Positions 28,056-37,237 are shown, numbered from the stretch's first letter. The stretch: DNA of 64,000 nt from DALYJJ01 sp033763935 (GCA_033763935.1 JANRJO010000060.1:19723-83722); one strand, 5' to 3'. The notes: generated by a model not told the origin, from the sequence alone. Program-made: numbers and translations.

Positions 28056-29051
28056 TTAGGGCCGGGCTACACGTTCGCCGAATTGGGCCTGGGGCTGTCT
28101 CCGAGTCAGTTCTCCGATTCGCGCCGACAGCCCGACAATGTCGGATACCTTGACGAGGCCGGCGAGGCGGTACTGCCCGATTGCGCCCAGGCCAGCCGAG
28201 GCAAGACAGCCGCATTCGCTGCAATCTGGCGTGCCACCTAATTGGCATGGCTCGATTACATCGACCAGGTTCGGGGACATGCAGGTGGTCAGGCGGGCGA
28301 ACAGACACTGGGACGGATCCTGCGGCGGGCGACGGTACCCGTCTAACACGACCTTAGGGCACTGCACTTTGGGAAACTCCGCCGGCAGACGCTGTAGCCG
28401 ATCGATTGCCAGCCTCCGTGCTTCCGGCGACAACCGTTCTCGGGACGCTTGGCCAACTTGAGGCGTGAAGAGACTGAACCAGATCTTCCGGCATTCGTCA
28501 CGTTGCGACCAGAACGCCGCGAACTCATGGAGGTACGACGGGCGCTCCAGCATCTGTTGGGTGACGGTACAGTGCACAATCACACGGTGACCGGCAATAT
28601 TCCGCAGAATGCGATCGTAGGTTGCTGGGGCGCGCCGCTTGTTGTGCTCCTGCTGCAGGCCGTCCACAGAGACGGCTATATGGAGGTGCTCGAGCTTTGC
28701 CCACTCTTCCGGCACGCGACGAACGGCGCTTGTCGTCAATTGCACTTCGACCGGCGACAACGCGGGTAGTAGCGCGTTCAACTCGCGGTACCGGACCAGG
28801 GGTTCCCCGCCGACAAGGCTGATATGGAGCGGGCGGAGGCGCGCGACGAGAGCAAGGACGCCTTCGACCAGCGCGTCCCCTCGAAAGTCCTCGACGTTGC
28901 GAAGCGAGCCGGCCCCGCCCGCGTGATTTGGGGAGTACGCATAGCAGCCCGGGCATCGAAGCGGGCATTCGCGCGTGACTTCTATGGCAAGGAACGGCCG
29001 CCGTCCCTGGAGCACCATTCCCCATGCCGGCATCACGTGCCCCAGTCTCAT
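28056..29051 (-). CDS. Radical SAM enzyme, second copy in the operon
   Basis: A 331-aa protein with the core motif CPLRCPGC near residue 30 (after FLAIEVTRE), a SAM-binding SLVGGEPLVRY, and strand motifs LTTSAVRR and HIAVSVDGL. A cysteine-rich C-terminal segment (CMSPNLVDVIEPC, then CSECGC) probably binds an additional cluster. It is not a close sequence copy of the neighbouring radical SAM protein, so the two probably catalyse different steps. Its ATG overlaps the EEP-family gene's stop by four bases (ATGA). Substrate unknown. Confidence 0.88.
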   Translation of the reverse strand: MRLGHVMPAWGMVLQGRRPFLAIEVTRECPLRCPGCYAYSPNHAGGAGSLRNVEDFRGDALVEGVLALVARLRPLHISLVGGEPLVRYRELNALLPALSPVEVQLTTSAVRRVPEEWAKLEHLHIAVSVDGLQQEHNKRRAPATYDRILRNIAGHRVIVHCTVTQQMLERPSYLHEFAAFWSQRDECRKIWFSLFTPQVGQASRERLSPEARRLAIDRLQRLPAEFPKVQCPKVVLDGYRRPPQDPSQCLFARLTTCMSPNLVDVIEPCQLGGTPDCSECGCLASAGLGAIGQYRLAGLVKVSDIVGLSARIGELTRRQPQAQFGERVARP

Positions 29052-29890
29052 CGCCCGTCACCTGTGATCGGCGTGTGCTCAGGCAGAACTAAGGAGGCGG
29101 TAAGCGGATAATGATCCGATGCGGTGGTGTCACGGTGGACTCTCGCTTCGACAAAGAGTGCTGGCCCACGCCCGAAGATCCAATCCAGTCTCTCCCCGTT
29201 CGGCTTGGTCCCGCGAGAGTCGCCATTCTCGCAGGCGTCTTGAAACCCGCTCGACAGCAAGGTTGTCCGCAGGGGCGACGGGCTTCGGCGCGTATTCAAA
29301 TCTCCCGCTACCAGGACTGTCGTGTCATCGGGGTATCGCCAACTGTCCTGGACGACCTCCATCAGTTGCGAATTGCGAAGCTGGTCCGATCCTCTGCTCT
29401 CCAGGTGCAGATTGTAGACGGCCAACCGTGCCTGGCCCAGTGTCAGCTCGGACGCGAGAGCCATTCGGCCTCCGCTGCGCGCCTGGAAGATCTGCCAGTT
29501 CGGCAAGTACCACCTGGACCGCCAATGATCGGACTGTGCGCTGAAGCGTATTACTCGGGTTGCGCTGAAGGTCCCCCACGAGAGGATCGCCTGCCCCTGA
29601 TATGCCGGCTCCGGACCGACCCTTTGGCTCAACTCTTCCCACTCGATGCCGTAAATGTAGTTCAACCCCAGTTCGCGGGCGATCACTGCCGGCAGCGCCG
29701 CCCGGCCGGTGCGCCGCGCATTCAAATCGACTTCCTGCAAAAAGCAAATGTCCGGCGCCTGCTGTTTGAGGAACGTCACGACCGCTGGCAACTGCAATCC
29801 TCGCTCAATATTCCAACTGACCAAGCGGAGCTTCCTGCCCGTCGTAGCTCTGCCTGTGCCGAAATAGCCGCTCCGGATAGTGTCAAGCAC
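29048..29890 (-). CDS. Endonuclease/exonuclease/phosphatase (EEP) family hydrolase
   Basis: A 280-aa metal-dependent phosphodiesterase or phosphatase fold with all signature residues: RLVSWNIERG (Asn), CFLQEVDL (metal Glu), VYNLHLES (His), VAGDLNTR (Asp/Asn) and SDHYPL (catalytic His). This family includes sphingomyelinase-like and inositol-phosphatase-like enzymes as well as nucleases. Given its lipid-related neighbours, a phosphodiester on a lipid or headgroup is a reasonable substrate, but this is inference. The GTG at 29888-29890 follows AGGAACTCC and lies seven bases after the previous stop. Upstream in-frame codons lie inside the previous gene. Confidence 0.88.
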   Translation of the reverse strand: MLDTIRSGYFGTGRATTGRKLRLVSWNIERGLQLPAVVTFLKQQAPDICFLQEVDLNARRTGRAALPAVIARELGLNYIYGIEWEELSQRVGPEPAYQGQAILSWGTFSATRVIRFSAQSDHWRSRWYLPNWQIFQARSGGRMALASELTLGQARLAVYNLHLESRGSDQLRNSQLMEVVQDSWRYPDDTTVLVAGDLNTRRSPSPLRTTLLSSGFQDACENGDSRGTKPNGERLDWIFGRGPALFVEARVHRDTTASDHYPLTASLVLPEHTPITGDGR

Positions 29891-29897
29891 GGAGTTC

Positions 29898-30668
29898 CTA
29901 CGCGACCGCGGATAAGGGATCGGTCGCAGTTGCGGCCGCCCAGGGCAGCAGTGGGTAAACATCCCGCCAGGCGGCTCGGTAATCCGAGGGATCGTCGATC
30001 TCTGCCCACGGAAGCTTCGCCGTATAGGTGACGCCGACCCGGAGTCCACCATCCACAAGATGCTGCACCGCGGAATTGAAGAACTGATTCACGAAGCCGT
30101 TCTCCACCATGGCCCGGATCTCGTCAAAGAGCGGGCCGGTGATCTCGTGCGAGAAGCGCGTGAAGCCGATGTAAGTGCCGCTCGCATCCTTGGGTGTCAG
30201 TCCCTTGCTCATCCGAACCACACAGCCGTTGCGGATGATGACCTTCATGGTCTCGTCTCGCCACTCGGGGTCAACCACCATTGAGACCAGCTCCGGCCCC
30301 TCAGTGGCCGCTTTCAGGATCTGGGGATGACAGAGAACGTCCGCATTCAGGCAGATAAAGTCCGAGCCGATGAGCGGTTCGCGTGCTGTCCAAAGCGAAT
30401 AGATGTTGTTTGTCCGCGCGTATTCGGGGTTATAGATGAACTGAACCCTGCGAAAGAAGCTGCCGTAGCGGAGGCGGACGTGGTTCACAATCCTTGTCGC
30501 GTTGTGGCCCACGACTATCGAGATGTCCGAGATGCCGGCGGCCGTAAGGCCCTCAATCTGACTATCCAGGATGGTACGGTCTCCAAACTTGATCAAACAC
30601 TTCGGCAGGCCATGAGTCACCTCATCGATCCTGGTGCCGCGGCCGGCGGCGAGAATCACGGCTTTCAT
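29898..30668 (-). CDS. Sugar/alcohol-phosphate nucleotidyltransferase (NTP transferase family)
   Basis: A 256-aa GT-A-fold nucleotidyltransferase. It has the N-terminal signature MKAVILAAGRGTRIDEVT, the LPKCLIKFGDRTILDSQI segment, and FICLNADVLCHP as the metal-binding region. It resembles LicC- and inositol-1-phosphate-cytidylyltransferase-like enzymes, which make CDP-activated alcohols. Its ATG overlaps by four bases the stop of the CDP-alcohol phosphotransferase gene, so a CDP-alcohol made here could be the substrate of that neighbour. The identity of the nucleotide and alcohol is inferred from this pairing only. Confidence 0.85.
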   Translation of the reverse strand: MKAVILAAGRGTRIDEVTHGLPKCLIKFGDRTILDSQIEGLTAAGISDISIVVGHNATRIVNHVRLRYGSFFRRVQFIYNPEYARTNNIYSLWTAREPLIGSDFICLNADVLCHPQILKAATEGPELVSMVVDPEWRDETMKVIIRNGCVVRMSKGLTPKDASGTYIGFTRFSHEITGPLFDEIRAMVENGFVNQFFNSAVQHLVDGGLRVGVTYTAKLPWAEIDDPSDYRAAWRDVYPLLPWAAATATDPLSAVA

Positions 30669-31957
30669 TGCTTCACCCCCAGGGGGACTTCGGTGTGTGT
30701 TGGTGAAGCCACACGAGCGTTTCCGCTAAACAGGCGTGCGTTGAGGTAGATGGTGACCATCCAGGCGATGTTCGCGCCCAGCGACGAAAGAACAAAGAAC
30801 ACGGGAAGAAGCCCTACTATCGCGAACGCGACCAGATAGTGCATCAAAACGCCCTTTCTGGTCAGAAACTGCAGCAGGCGCACCGAACTAGAGATGGGGT
30901 TACGGTTATCGTTCTCCAACGCCTTCAGGTAACGGGGGGAGTAATCGCCGGGCCGGCCGGCGGGAGCCGCGAGCCTGCGCTGGATGCTGATGACCCAAAA
31001 CGAAAGAATGGAACCGGCAACCAAGGCGATCCCTAGCACCAGATACTCTGCCCCGTGACGGCGATAGCCGGCAACGGTCATGCCTGCGAAAATAATGAGG
31101 TAAGTAGTGTAGTCGATCATGGTCTCAAGCCACGTGCCAAACGCCGACTCTTCGAACTTCAGCCTGGCCAGCATCCCATCGATCTCGTCAAACAGGCCGG
31201 ACACGAAGAAAACGAGCGCGCCCGCCACCTCGTTCAGCCAACCGCCGGAAGCGAACAGGAGCCCGGAGAAGATCGCCACGGCAAGCCCGGCGAAGGAAAC
31301 AGCATTGGGGGTGATGCGTGTGTGCGAGAGCCCGCGTACCGCCGGCCAGCAGAGTTTCCGATTGAAACGGGAGAACAGCCCGTCCGAGGCTTTTCCGGAA
31401 TGACGAACCAGCGCCCTTTCTGCGTCACACGTGGAAGCGGGTGATTGCAGCAAAAAGCCCGGTTTGCTGTCACATAGAACGCATTCCAGGCGATCGCTGT
31501 CCGCACCCGTGAGGCTGGCTTTAGCGAGAACGATGGGCCGCTCCAGCAGCGTGGCGGCATCAACGTCCGGGCAGGCGAAACGCACGCTGGCAAGCGGCCG
31601 AGCAGCTGCGCGGGCAATCATCTCGGAGAGAGGGTGCCGGTACGGGATGTAGCCCCAGGGGATCCACAGAAAGGTGTCCTGGAGGTAGGGAGAAAGGCTG
31701 CGCCATTGCCCGGCGTCGGCTTCGTCGAACGGCACGACGAATTCCACCGTATCGACCGGGACCCGCTCGAGCTTGAGCGCATTCAGAAGGGGACGAAGAC
31801 CGGCCGCGGGCGTCGAAGGAGGGCATATCAGAAGAACCTCCGTGCACCCGCTGCGCACCGCTGTCAGGATCACTCGCTCGAGCAGCGGGATTCCGCAGAT
31901 GAGCGTATCCGGTCCCGGCGTGCAGTCTGATGGTCGAACTGGAATTACCGCTTGCAT
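30665..31957 (-). CDS. CDP-alcohol phosphotransferase with N-terminal nucleotidyltransferase-like domain
   Basis: A 430-aa fusion. Residues 1-190 have a GT-A-like pattern (MQAVIPVRPSDCTPGPDTL, then GIPLLERVILTAV) but lack the GxGxR nucleotide loop, so this half is probably inactive or regulatory. Residues 195-420 are an integral-membrane CDP-alcohol phosphotransferase with RITPNAVSFAGL and the family motif read as DEIDGMLAR, then G-TWL-E, then TMID. The third aspartate of the usual four is Glu. The layout recalls the bifunctional IPCT/DIPPS proteins of hyperthermophiles. It should join a CDP-activated alcohol to another alcohol in the membrane. It overlaps the neighbouring genes at both ends. 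Confidence 0.84.
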   Translation of the reverse strand: MQAVIPVRPSDCTPGPDTLICGIPLLERVILTAVRSGCTEVLLICPPSTPAAGLRPLLNALKLERVPVDTVEFVVPFDEADAGQWRSLSPYLQDTFLWIPWGYIPYRHPLSEMIARAAARPLASVRFACPDVDAATLLERPIVLAKASLTGADSDRLECVLCDSKPGFLLQSPASTCDAERALVRHSGKASDGLFSRFNRKLCWPAVRGLSHTRITPNAVSFAGLAVAIFSGLLFASGGWLNEVAGALVFFVSGLFDEIDGMLARLKFEESAFGTWLETMIDYTTYLIIFAGMTVAGYRRHGAEYLVLGIALVAGSILSFWVISIQRRLAAPAGRPGDYSPRYLKALENDNRNPISSSVRLLQFLTRKGVLMHYLVAFAIVGLLPVFFVLSSLGANIAWMVTIYLNARLFSGNARVASPTHTEVPLGVKQ

Positions 31958-32940
31958 GTCAATGCTCCTTCGAGAACGTCCAGGTTAGCTGTGGCGCCGC
32001 CGTCCTGACTTCGCACGGACCCACTTGCCCATGCAGCCCAGGCCGCTCCGGCTAGAGCGAAGAGAAGGTCACGCACTCGCCGAGCCACGGCCAGAGCTAA
32101 GCCCGCCCCTGCGGGAAGCCCCAACAGGGAGAACGATGCCGCCGCTCCACCCTCGTCAATGCCTAACCGTCCCGGTATCCACGCTGCGAGTACCTTGACC
32201 AAGCGGCCCGCGGATTCAATGGCGAGAATCTGGAGCGGCGATACGTGCACTCCGATCACCCACATGACTGCTGCTACCTCCGCGAGCGTCACCACTTGGG
32301 CACTCGCTTCAATGGCGAAGATGCTTCTGGCCGAGCCGGGCCGCCGCTCGCGAAACGAACGAACGAGCACTTCCGTTCGCTCCGCCGAACGCAGCCACCG
32401 CGGAGCCTTCGGGCCCGCCCAGCGCAGGACCGGTGAGAGCAATGCGCCCGGCGCCGCCAGAAAGACAAATGATGCAGTGAATACGCCCGCCGATAACCAT
32501 ACGACCTGAGACCCCGGAATGAGCAGTGCGGCGGCGGCCGTGCCCGCCAACCCGAGGATCACGGTGGTCAGCCAGTACGTGCTTGTCTCCACCAGGGTCG
32601 CCGGCGCCGTCTTGCTGATATCCGCCGACTCGCGCAGCAGCAGCAGCTTGGCCGGCTCAGCCACCACGCTCCCCCCTGCCGCCAGAAACCCGCTCGCCTG
32701 CGCTGCCAGGCGAATGCCCGCCAGCCGGGACTGCGGCGCCTCAATGCCGTCCGTGAGCAGAGCGGTCCGCCAGGCGCGCGTTTGGACCCACAAGCGCAGC
32801 GCGCCGCCAACGACCACGATCGCTAATGCCGCCGGGAGGGAGCGCAGTTGGTCGAGAATCTCCAGAGACGCCAACCGATAGAATGCGACTCCCACCAGCA
32901 CGAGGCCGGCGGCTGCGATGACCATTCGCCCCCGATTCAA
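31945..32940 (-). CDS. Lysylphosphatidylglycerol-synthase-TM-like membrane protein (flippase-like)
   Basis: A 331-aa polytopic protein with 7-8 hydrophobic segments. It includes the family landmarks LGIDEGGAAASFSLLGLPAG near the C-terminus and FLAAGGSVVAEPAKLLLLRE near residue 90. It belongs to the LPG_synthase_TM/UPF0104-like group, whose members move lipid-linked molecules across membranes in several systems. The catalytic GNAT-like domain of MprF is absent. The TTG at 32938-32940 overlaps the previous stop; an ATG at 32925 (MVIAAAGLVLVG) is the alternative. It overlaps the next gene by 13 bp. A transport role for the operon's lipid product is inferred. Confidence 0.84.
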   Translation of the reverse strand: MNRGRMVIAAAGLVLVGVAFYRLASLEILDQLRSLPAALAIVVVGGALRLWVQTRAWRTALLTDGIEAPQSRLAGIRLAAQASGFLAAGGSVVAEPAKLLLLRESADISKTAPATLVETSTYWLTTVILGLAGTAAAALLIPGSQVVWLSAGVFTASFVFLAAPGALLSPVLRWAGPKAPRWLRSAERTEVLVRSFRERRPGSARSIFAIEASAQVVTLAEVAAVMWVIGVHVSPLQILAIESAGRLVKVLAAWIPGRLGIDEGGAAASFSLLGLPAGAGLALAVARRVRDLLFALAGAAWAAWASGSVRSQDGGATANLDVLEGALTCKR

Positions 32941-33626
32941 GGCTTGCTCCCGTCGCCCGCCTCGGGCGGCGCTACGACATAGTCGAAGTACACGATTGAC
33001 ACGTCAGTGGCGCCGAAGATCCGCGCCTCTGCGTGCGACTGGTTGGCTAGCGGCAGCCAGACGGCCCCCGCACGGGCGTATTCCTGTACCACCCGGACCT
33101 TCTTGATCCAAAAGGACGGGTTCTTCGCGGGCTGGCCTTCCACGCGGCAGATGACCATGTCCTGCGCGTCAACCCAAATGCGGCCACGGATCAGGAACTT
33201 GTGCTCAGCCTTCGGGGAGATCTCGAAGACGAACGTGTTTCGTCCCGCGAGTACTTCCTGTCCTACCAAACGGAAGTCGTAGTTAGCCGGAATGATCTTA
33301 GTCTGCTCGCGCTCGCCTTGGCGGCTCGCCTCCACTTCCGCGTCGATCATCTTGCCGATGATCCGCTTGCGCACAAATCCGGAACCGCTTTCGGAGACCA
33401 CCTCGAAACGCTTGGCGCCCGAGCTGTCACAGACCACTCTCACCGTAACCTCAGCCCGCTTACCCACACGCTTGTTCTCAAACGTGTAACGCCGGAACCC
33501 GGTGTAGCCCTTCATGGCGGCGGAGCGCTCTCGGTCGGCATTCAGCATCCGAGCGAGAATGTCGTCCGCCTTCACATCTGTGGTGGCGGAGGAAGCGAGT
33601 GCGGCCAGTAATAGCGTGTGAAGCAT
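32937..33626 (-). CDS. LolA-like periplasmic lipoprotein-carrier-fold protein
   Basis: A 229-aa exported protein (MLHTLLLAALASSATTDVKA signal). The mature part matches the outer-membrane lipoprotein-sorting/LolA-like fold of long antiparallel strands with FRRYTFENKRVGKRAEVTV, VVCDSSGAKRFEVVSES, GQEVLAGRNTFVFEISP and RIWVDAQDMVICRVEGQP. Members carry hydrophobic ligands in the periplasm. It starts five bases after the TonB-receptor stop. Next to a flippase-like and a CDP-alcohol phosphotransferase gene, it could shuttle a lipid product to the outer membrane. That role is inference. Confidence 0.8.
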   Translation of the reverse strand: MLHTLLLAALASSATTDVKADDILARMLNADRERSAAMKGYTGFRRYTFENKRVGKRAEVTVRVVCDSSGAKRFEVVSESGSGFVRKRIIGKMIDAEVEASRQGEREQTKIIPANYDFRLVGQEVLAGRNTFVFEISPKAEHKFLIRGRIWVDAQDMVICRVEGQPAKNPSFWIKKVRVVQEYARAGAVWLPLANQSHAEARIFGATDVSIVYFDYVVAPPEAGDGSKP

Positions 33627-33630
33627 CTTG

Positions 33631-36114
33631 TTAGAACTCCAGTGCGAACTTTCCCCGGAATGTACGCCCGACGCCGTTATAGAAGCCACCAAACTCGGGG
33701 CTTGTGGTTACCTGCTGAAAGTCTCTCGGATTGAAATGGTTGAACAGGTTGAATACTCGAAGGCCGATGTTTGCGTGTAGCTTATGCATGGGACCTACCA
33801 GCCGCACCCGCTTCGTCGTTTGAAAGTCGAAAGAGGAAAACCAGGGATACCGGCCCGCGCGGTTTCTCCGGCCGATGAAGTTCCGCTCGTCGTCCGCGGT
33901 CGAGTAGGGGAATCCGGTGTGAATATCCAATACTGGTGCAACAGTGATGTTCCAAGGCGCTTCGAACTGGCCCCACAGGAGGAAGCGGTTCGGAGCGTCA
34001 AAGGCCAGTCGGCTCCGCTCGTTCGGGCGGATGATCGGCGTCGGGTTGTTGCCAAAGAACTGATTGAGGTCGTTCAGGTCGCCAATCGCGCTCGACCGCA
34101 CATAGGAACCATTCACCACGTGCCGCTTGAACTGGTACCGCGCCGTCGCCTGGAACTCTCGATACCGGCTCCGTCCCTGGTTGAACAGGTATAACGCGCC
34201 CCGCCCCTCGTACTCCGCCGGTTCAACGAAGAAATCCCGAACCGTGTTGCGCTGGCTGAGACCCATGCGAACCACCAGATCCCGCGTCACCTCCCGCTCC
34301 ACCTCCACATTCCAGGCAGTGCTCCGGGGGTTATCGATCGAGTCCGCCAGGCGCTGTTCGTAGAGCGTTCGGCTCGAGGCCAGGCCTGACGGCAGGTACC
34401 GCGTTATGGTCCGGGCCGGAAGGAGCGAGAACGTCGGGATGTTAAGATTAACGCGGTCGTAGAAGTAGCCAATACCCCCACGGATCACGGTTCTCACCGT
34501 TCCCTTTGGCGCGATCGCAAAGCCAAGGCGGGGCGCGACGTGGCCCTCGTCGCTCACGGAATCGCGGTCCGCCCGCAGCCCGGCGTCCAGCGTGATTCCC
34601 GGAAGCGGCGTCCACTTATTCAGAACGAAGGCGGTGTATTCGCGCTGCGTGATCGACGTATTGACGTCCGGAGAGTAGTCGATCCGCTCGGCGACCAGAC
34701 CAGATTGACGGAGCACCTCTACGCTGCGAAAAGAATGCCATCCATCGTAAGCGTTCCGGACCAGATTGACTCCGAACTTAAGCTGATGCCGCCCATATCG
34801 CTCAACGGGACGCATCGCATATACTTCCTGCCACTCGATGCGGCCGGTGTCTCGAGATTCCCGGTTGAAAAAGCCCCCCGTCGCCGTGTCGACGCCGATT
34901 CGGAATAGGTCGTCGCTATGGGCCTTTATATCCCCGTCCAGGGTCTTGTAGCTCAGATGCGAAGCCAGCAGTCCCCCTGAAGGCGATACGTACTTGTGCG
35001 AGAACGCAAGGAAGTAGCCGCGCTGGCGAAGGTCCGGGGTTGCCGGCTGCGGCCTGAACGTATTCAGACCGAGGTAGTTTTGCTTCTGCGGGTAGAAAGC
35101 GACCGTAGCGGAGGCGCTTTGCGTGTCCGTCAAGCTCAGGTCGAACTGGCTGTACGAGTCGAAACTCTCGAGTGTCGTATCCCGGCTCATCGGCGGCTGG
35201 GTCTCTACCGGGGTTCGAACGAACCGGTACTCCATTGACTGTGTAAACGCCACCCGGTTGCGAATGATCGGCCCCGACACCGTTACCCGCGGAGTAAATG
35301 CTCCCACGCCGACGATGTCGCCGCCCCGCTGGCGTAGCCGGGGCATGATGTTCTGCACCCGAACTCGGGGCTTGTTGAATTCCGATATACGCGTCTCTAT
35401 CGTGGCAACGGCCCCCGCCAGCTTGCCGAACTCGGGGTCATACGGATTGGCTACCACTTGAGCGGTGGAGACAACGTCAATCGGCAGGTTCATGCCTGCG
35501 GTGCCGGTAACTGGATCTGAGACGTTGGCGCTGTTAACCAGGACCTGCCCCTGCGAAGTCCTCGCGCCCTTCATGTTTATGAAACCGTCCGGCCCGCGAA
35601 CAACTCCCGGGATGAGCGGTAGAATGCTTTCGACTCGCTCGTTTGAATTCGGCGCGTTTGCTACCGTGGACTCCTGCAGTACCGCCTTTGACGACGTCTC
35701 GGCAGTATCGACGCTCTCTGTCTGCGCCGAAACGGTCACCGATTCTTTCACCCGGGCAGGCCTTAACTCGATGTCGACCGTCTCCTGCTTGTCCGCAAGT
35801 AGGTCTACCTCAGCGGGAGCCGCCTCCATGCCTGGAAACTCGACAGTGATGCGGTACTTTCCGGGAGCCAGCGCCGCGGTGAATCGTCCCACCTCGTCCG
35901 TGGTCGTAACGAACGGAGCACCCACTCCCTGCAGCCGAACCGTGGCGCCGGGGACTACTGCCCGTTCCTTCGCGTCATCCAACGTATATACGCTACCGGT
36001 TACCCGCGCAGGTAGTTCCGTGGTGGTCTGGCCCAAGGCGACAGTGCTCGCCAGTAAACAACTCACTGCCAACGCTAGCTTCGACCGGGTCCGGTGCGGC
36101 AGTTCGGGAGACAT
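33631..36114 (-). CDS. Oar-like TonB-dependent receptor (first gene of the lipid-like operon)
   Basis: An 827-aa outer-membrane protein: signal peptide (ALAVSCLLASTVALGQ), a carboxypeptidase-regulatory-like domain (about residues 35-120: SVYTLDDAKERAVVPGATVR and then APGKYRITVEFPGMEA), a plug domain (about 125-240), then a large beta-barrel ending in GRTFRGKFALEF with the terminal Phe expected for Bam recognition. It is shorter than the other two Oar-like receptors here. It heads an eight-gene run and may import or secrete the operon's substrate. It is divergent from the ECF sigma factor at 36374. Confidence 0.9.
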   Translation of the reverse strand: MSPELPHRTRSKLALAVSCLLASTVALGQTTTELPARVTGSVYTLDDAKERAVVPGATVRLQGVGAPFVTTTDEVGRFTAALAPGKYRITVEFPGMEAAPAEVDLLADKQETVDIELRPARVKESVTVSAQTESVDTAETSSKAVLQESTVANAPNSNERVESILPLIPGVVRGPDGFINMKGARTSQGQVLVNSANVSDPVTGTAGMNLPIDVVSTAQVVANPYDPEFGKLAGAVATIETRISEFNKPRVRVQNIMPRLRQRGGDIVGVGAFTPRVTVSGPIIRNRVAFTQSMEYRFVRTPVETQPPMSRDTTLESFDSYSQFDLSLTDTQSASATVAFYPQKQNYLGLNTFRPQPATPDLRQRGYFLAFSHKYVSPSGGLLASHLSYKTLDGDIKAHSDDLFRIGVDTATGGFFNRESRDTGRIEWQEVYAMRPVERYGRHQLKFGVNLVRNAYDGWHSFRSVEVLRQSGLVAERIDYSPDVNTSITQREYTAFVLNKWTPLPGITLDAGLRADRDSVSDEGHVAPRLGFAIAPKGTVRTVIRGGIGYFYDRVNLNIPTFSLLPARTITRYLPSGLASSRTLYEQRLADSIDNPRSTAWNVEVEREVTRDLVVRMGLSQRNTVRDFFVEPAEYEGRGALYLFNQGRSRYREFQATARYQFKRHVVNGSYVRSSAIGDLNDLNQFFGNNPTPIIRPNERSRLAFDAPNRFLLWGQFEAPWNITVAPVLDIHTGFPYSTADDERNFIGRRNRAGRYPWFSSFDFQTTKRVRLVGPMHKLHANIGLRVFNLFNHFNPRDFQQVTTSPEFGGFYNGVGRTFRGKFALEF

Positions 36115-36343
36115 GATTGCTACCGCTCGTGCAGTTCAAGTGCCGTTTCTCCTTTCAGCGGCTTAGGTGGCTAGCCCGGCACAGAGCAGGATCAGGTGTC
36201 CCATTCGCCGCCGCGCTTCGGCACGTGTATCGGCACCTGCTGACTCCAACGCTTCCCTTCTCCTGGCTTCGTTTGCTCCAGGAATCGCATCCGTCCAAGC
36301 ACAAGCATCGCAAGGACTGGAAGTCTCCGACTCCAGTGCGATT

Positions 36344-36359
36344 TGGCAGGCTGCATGCA
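36344..36359 (+). promoter_or_regulatory. Sigma-54-like element just upstream of the ECF sigma factor
   Basis: TGGCAGGCTGCATGCA matches TGGCA at -24, G at position 7 and TGCA at -12 with exact spacing. The implied start of transcription (about 36370) leaves only about four bases before the ATG, so either the mRNA is nearly leaderless, translation starts later, or the match is accidental. Confidence 0.45.
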
Positions 36360-36373
36360 AACATAGCCTCCAA

Positions 36374-36997
36374 ATGACGGAAACCACGTTAACTCAAGAG
36401 GAACTAACAAACCTTTCGCAGTCAACACTGATTTCGCTCGCCAAAGGCGGGGATGCGGCGGCGATTGAGGAACTCTTCCGCCGATATTGGTGGGAGGCAC
36501 ACTGCGTGGCTCTGCGCATCGTACGTTCCCATGAGGACGCCGAGGATGTGGCGCAGGACTCGCTGTGGTCCGCCCTCAGGCATCTCTCCTCGTTCCGCGA
36601 GGAAGCCTCCTTCCGGTCCTGGCTCCATCGCATCGTCATCAACCACAGCCTGATGCTGCTGCGGCGTCGAAAAGCTACAGGATCCCAGGAAGCGATGCCC
36701 GTCGATGAAGTCCTGGACCTGGCCAGCGCATGGCGCACGCCGGAAGAACTGCTTCGCGACAAAGAGTGTCACGAGTTGGTTACCGAGGGTATGTCCCGGC
36801 TTCACAACCGCTACTCGACCGTCCTCCATCTCTTTGCCGGCGAGGGCAGATCCATCTACGAGATAGCCGACTCCGAGGGGCTCTCCATCAGTGCCGTGAA
36901 GTCCCGGCTGCACCGTGGACGCGCGCTGCTCCGCCGCGCGGTTGGACGCCGCCTGCGCGCGCCTCTGAGTGCGGCCGAGGACTCACTCGCCGCCTGA
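36374..36997 (+). CDS. ECF-family RNA polymerase sigma factor
   Basis: A 207-aa sigma-70-family group IV factor. Region 2 (about residues 30-95) contains LFRRYWWEAHCVALRIVRS, HEDAEDVAQDSLWSALRHL and FRSWLHRIVINHSLMLLRRR. Region 4 (about 140-195) contains YSTVLHLFAGEGRSIYEIAD and LSISAVKSRLHRGRALLRR. The ATG at 36374 begins the recognisable protein; upstream in-frame codons encode no sigma-factor sequence. No anti-sigma factor is adjacent. The divergent TonB-receptor operon at 36114 is a natural target. A STAS-like protein lies on the opposite strand downstream. Confidence 0.93.
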   Translation: MTETTLTQEELTNLSQSTLISLAKGGDAAAIEELFRRYWWEAHCVALRIVRSHEDAEDVAQDSLWSALRHLSSFREEASFRSWLHRIVINHSLMLLRRRKATGSQEAMPVDEVLDLASAWRTPEELLRDKECHELVTEGMSRLHNRYSTVLHLFAGEGRSIYEIADSEGLSISAVKSRLHRGRALLRRAVGRRLRAPLSAAEDSLAA

Positions 36998-37237
36998 ACG
37001 TAACGTGGTAACGCAGGTGCTCTCGTTGTAGCATGCCCCTCCTCGATCAGCCCAACTCTCATGCGCTCCTGCGTGGTCAGGCGAACGCAGTTCTGGTAGA
37101 CCACGGAGAGACGCTTACCCTCCCTGATGAACAGCGCGACGAACTCGCGCCTGCCGACTATCTTGTCGGCGCCTGCGGCGGGCTCGACGTGTTTATTAGC
37201 GGATGGCCGGTCGAGTTGGCCCCGACAAGGTGAGCAG

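Noticed and set aside
37033..37233. 66-codon frame after the ECF sigma factor
   Set aside because: No ribosome site and no recognisable features; could be real but cannot be supported.
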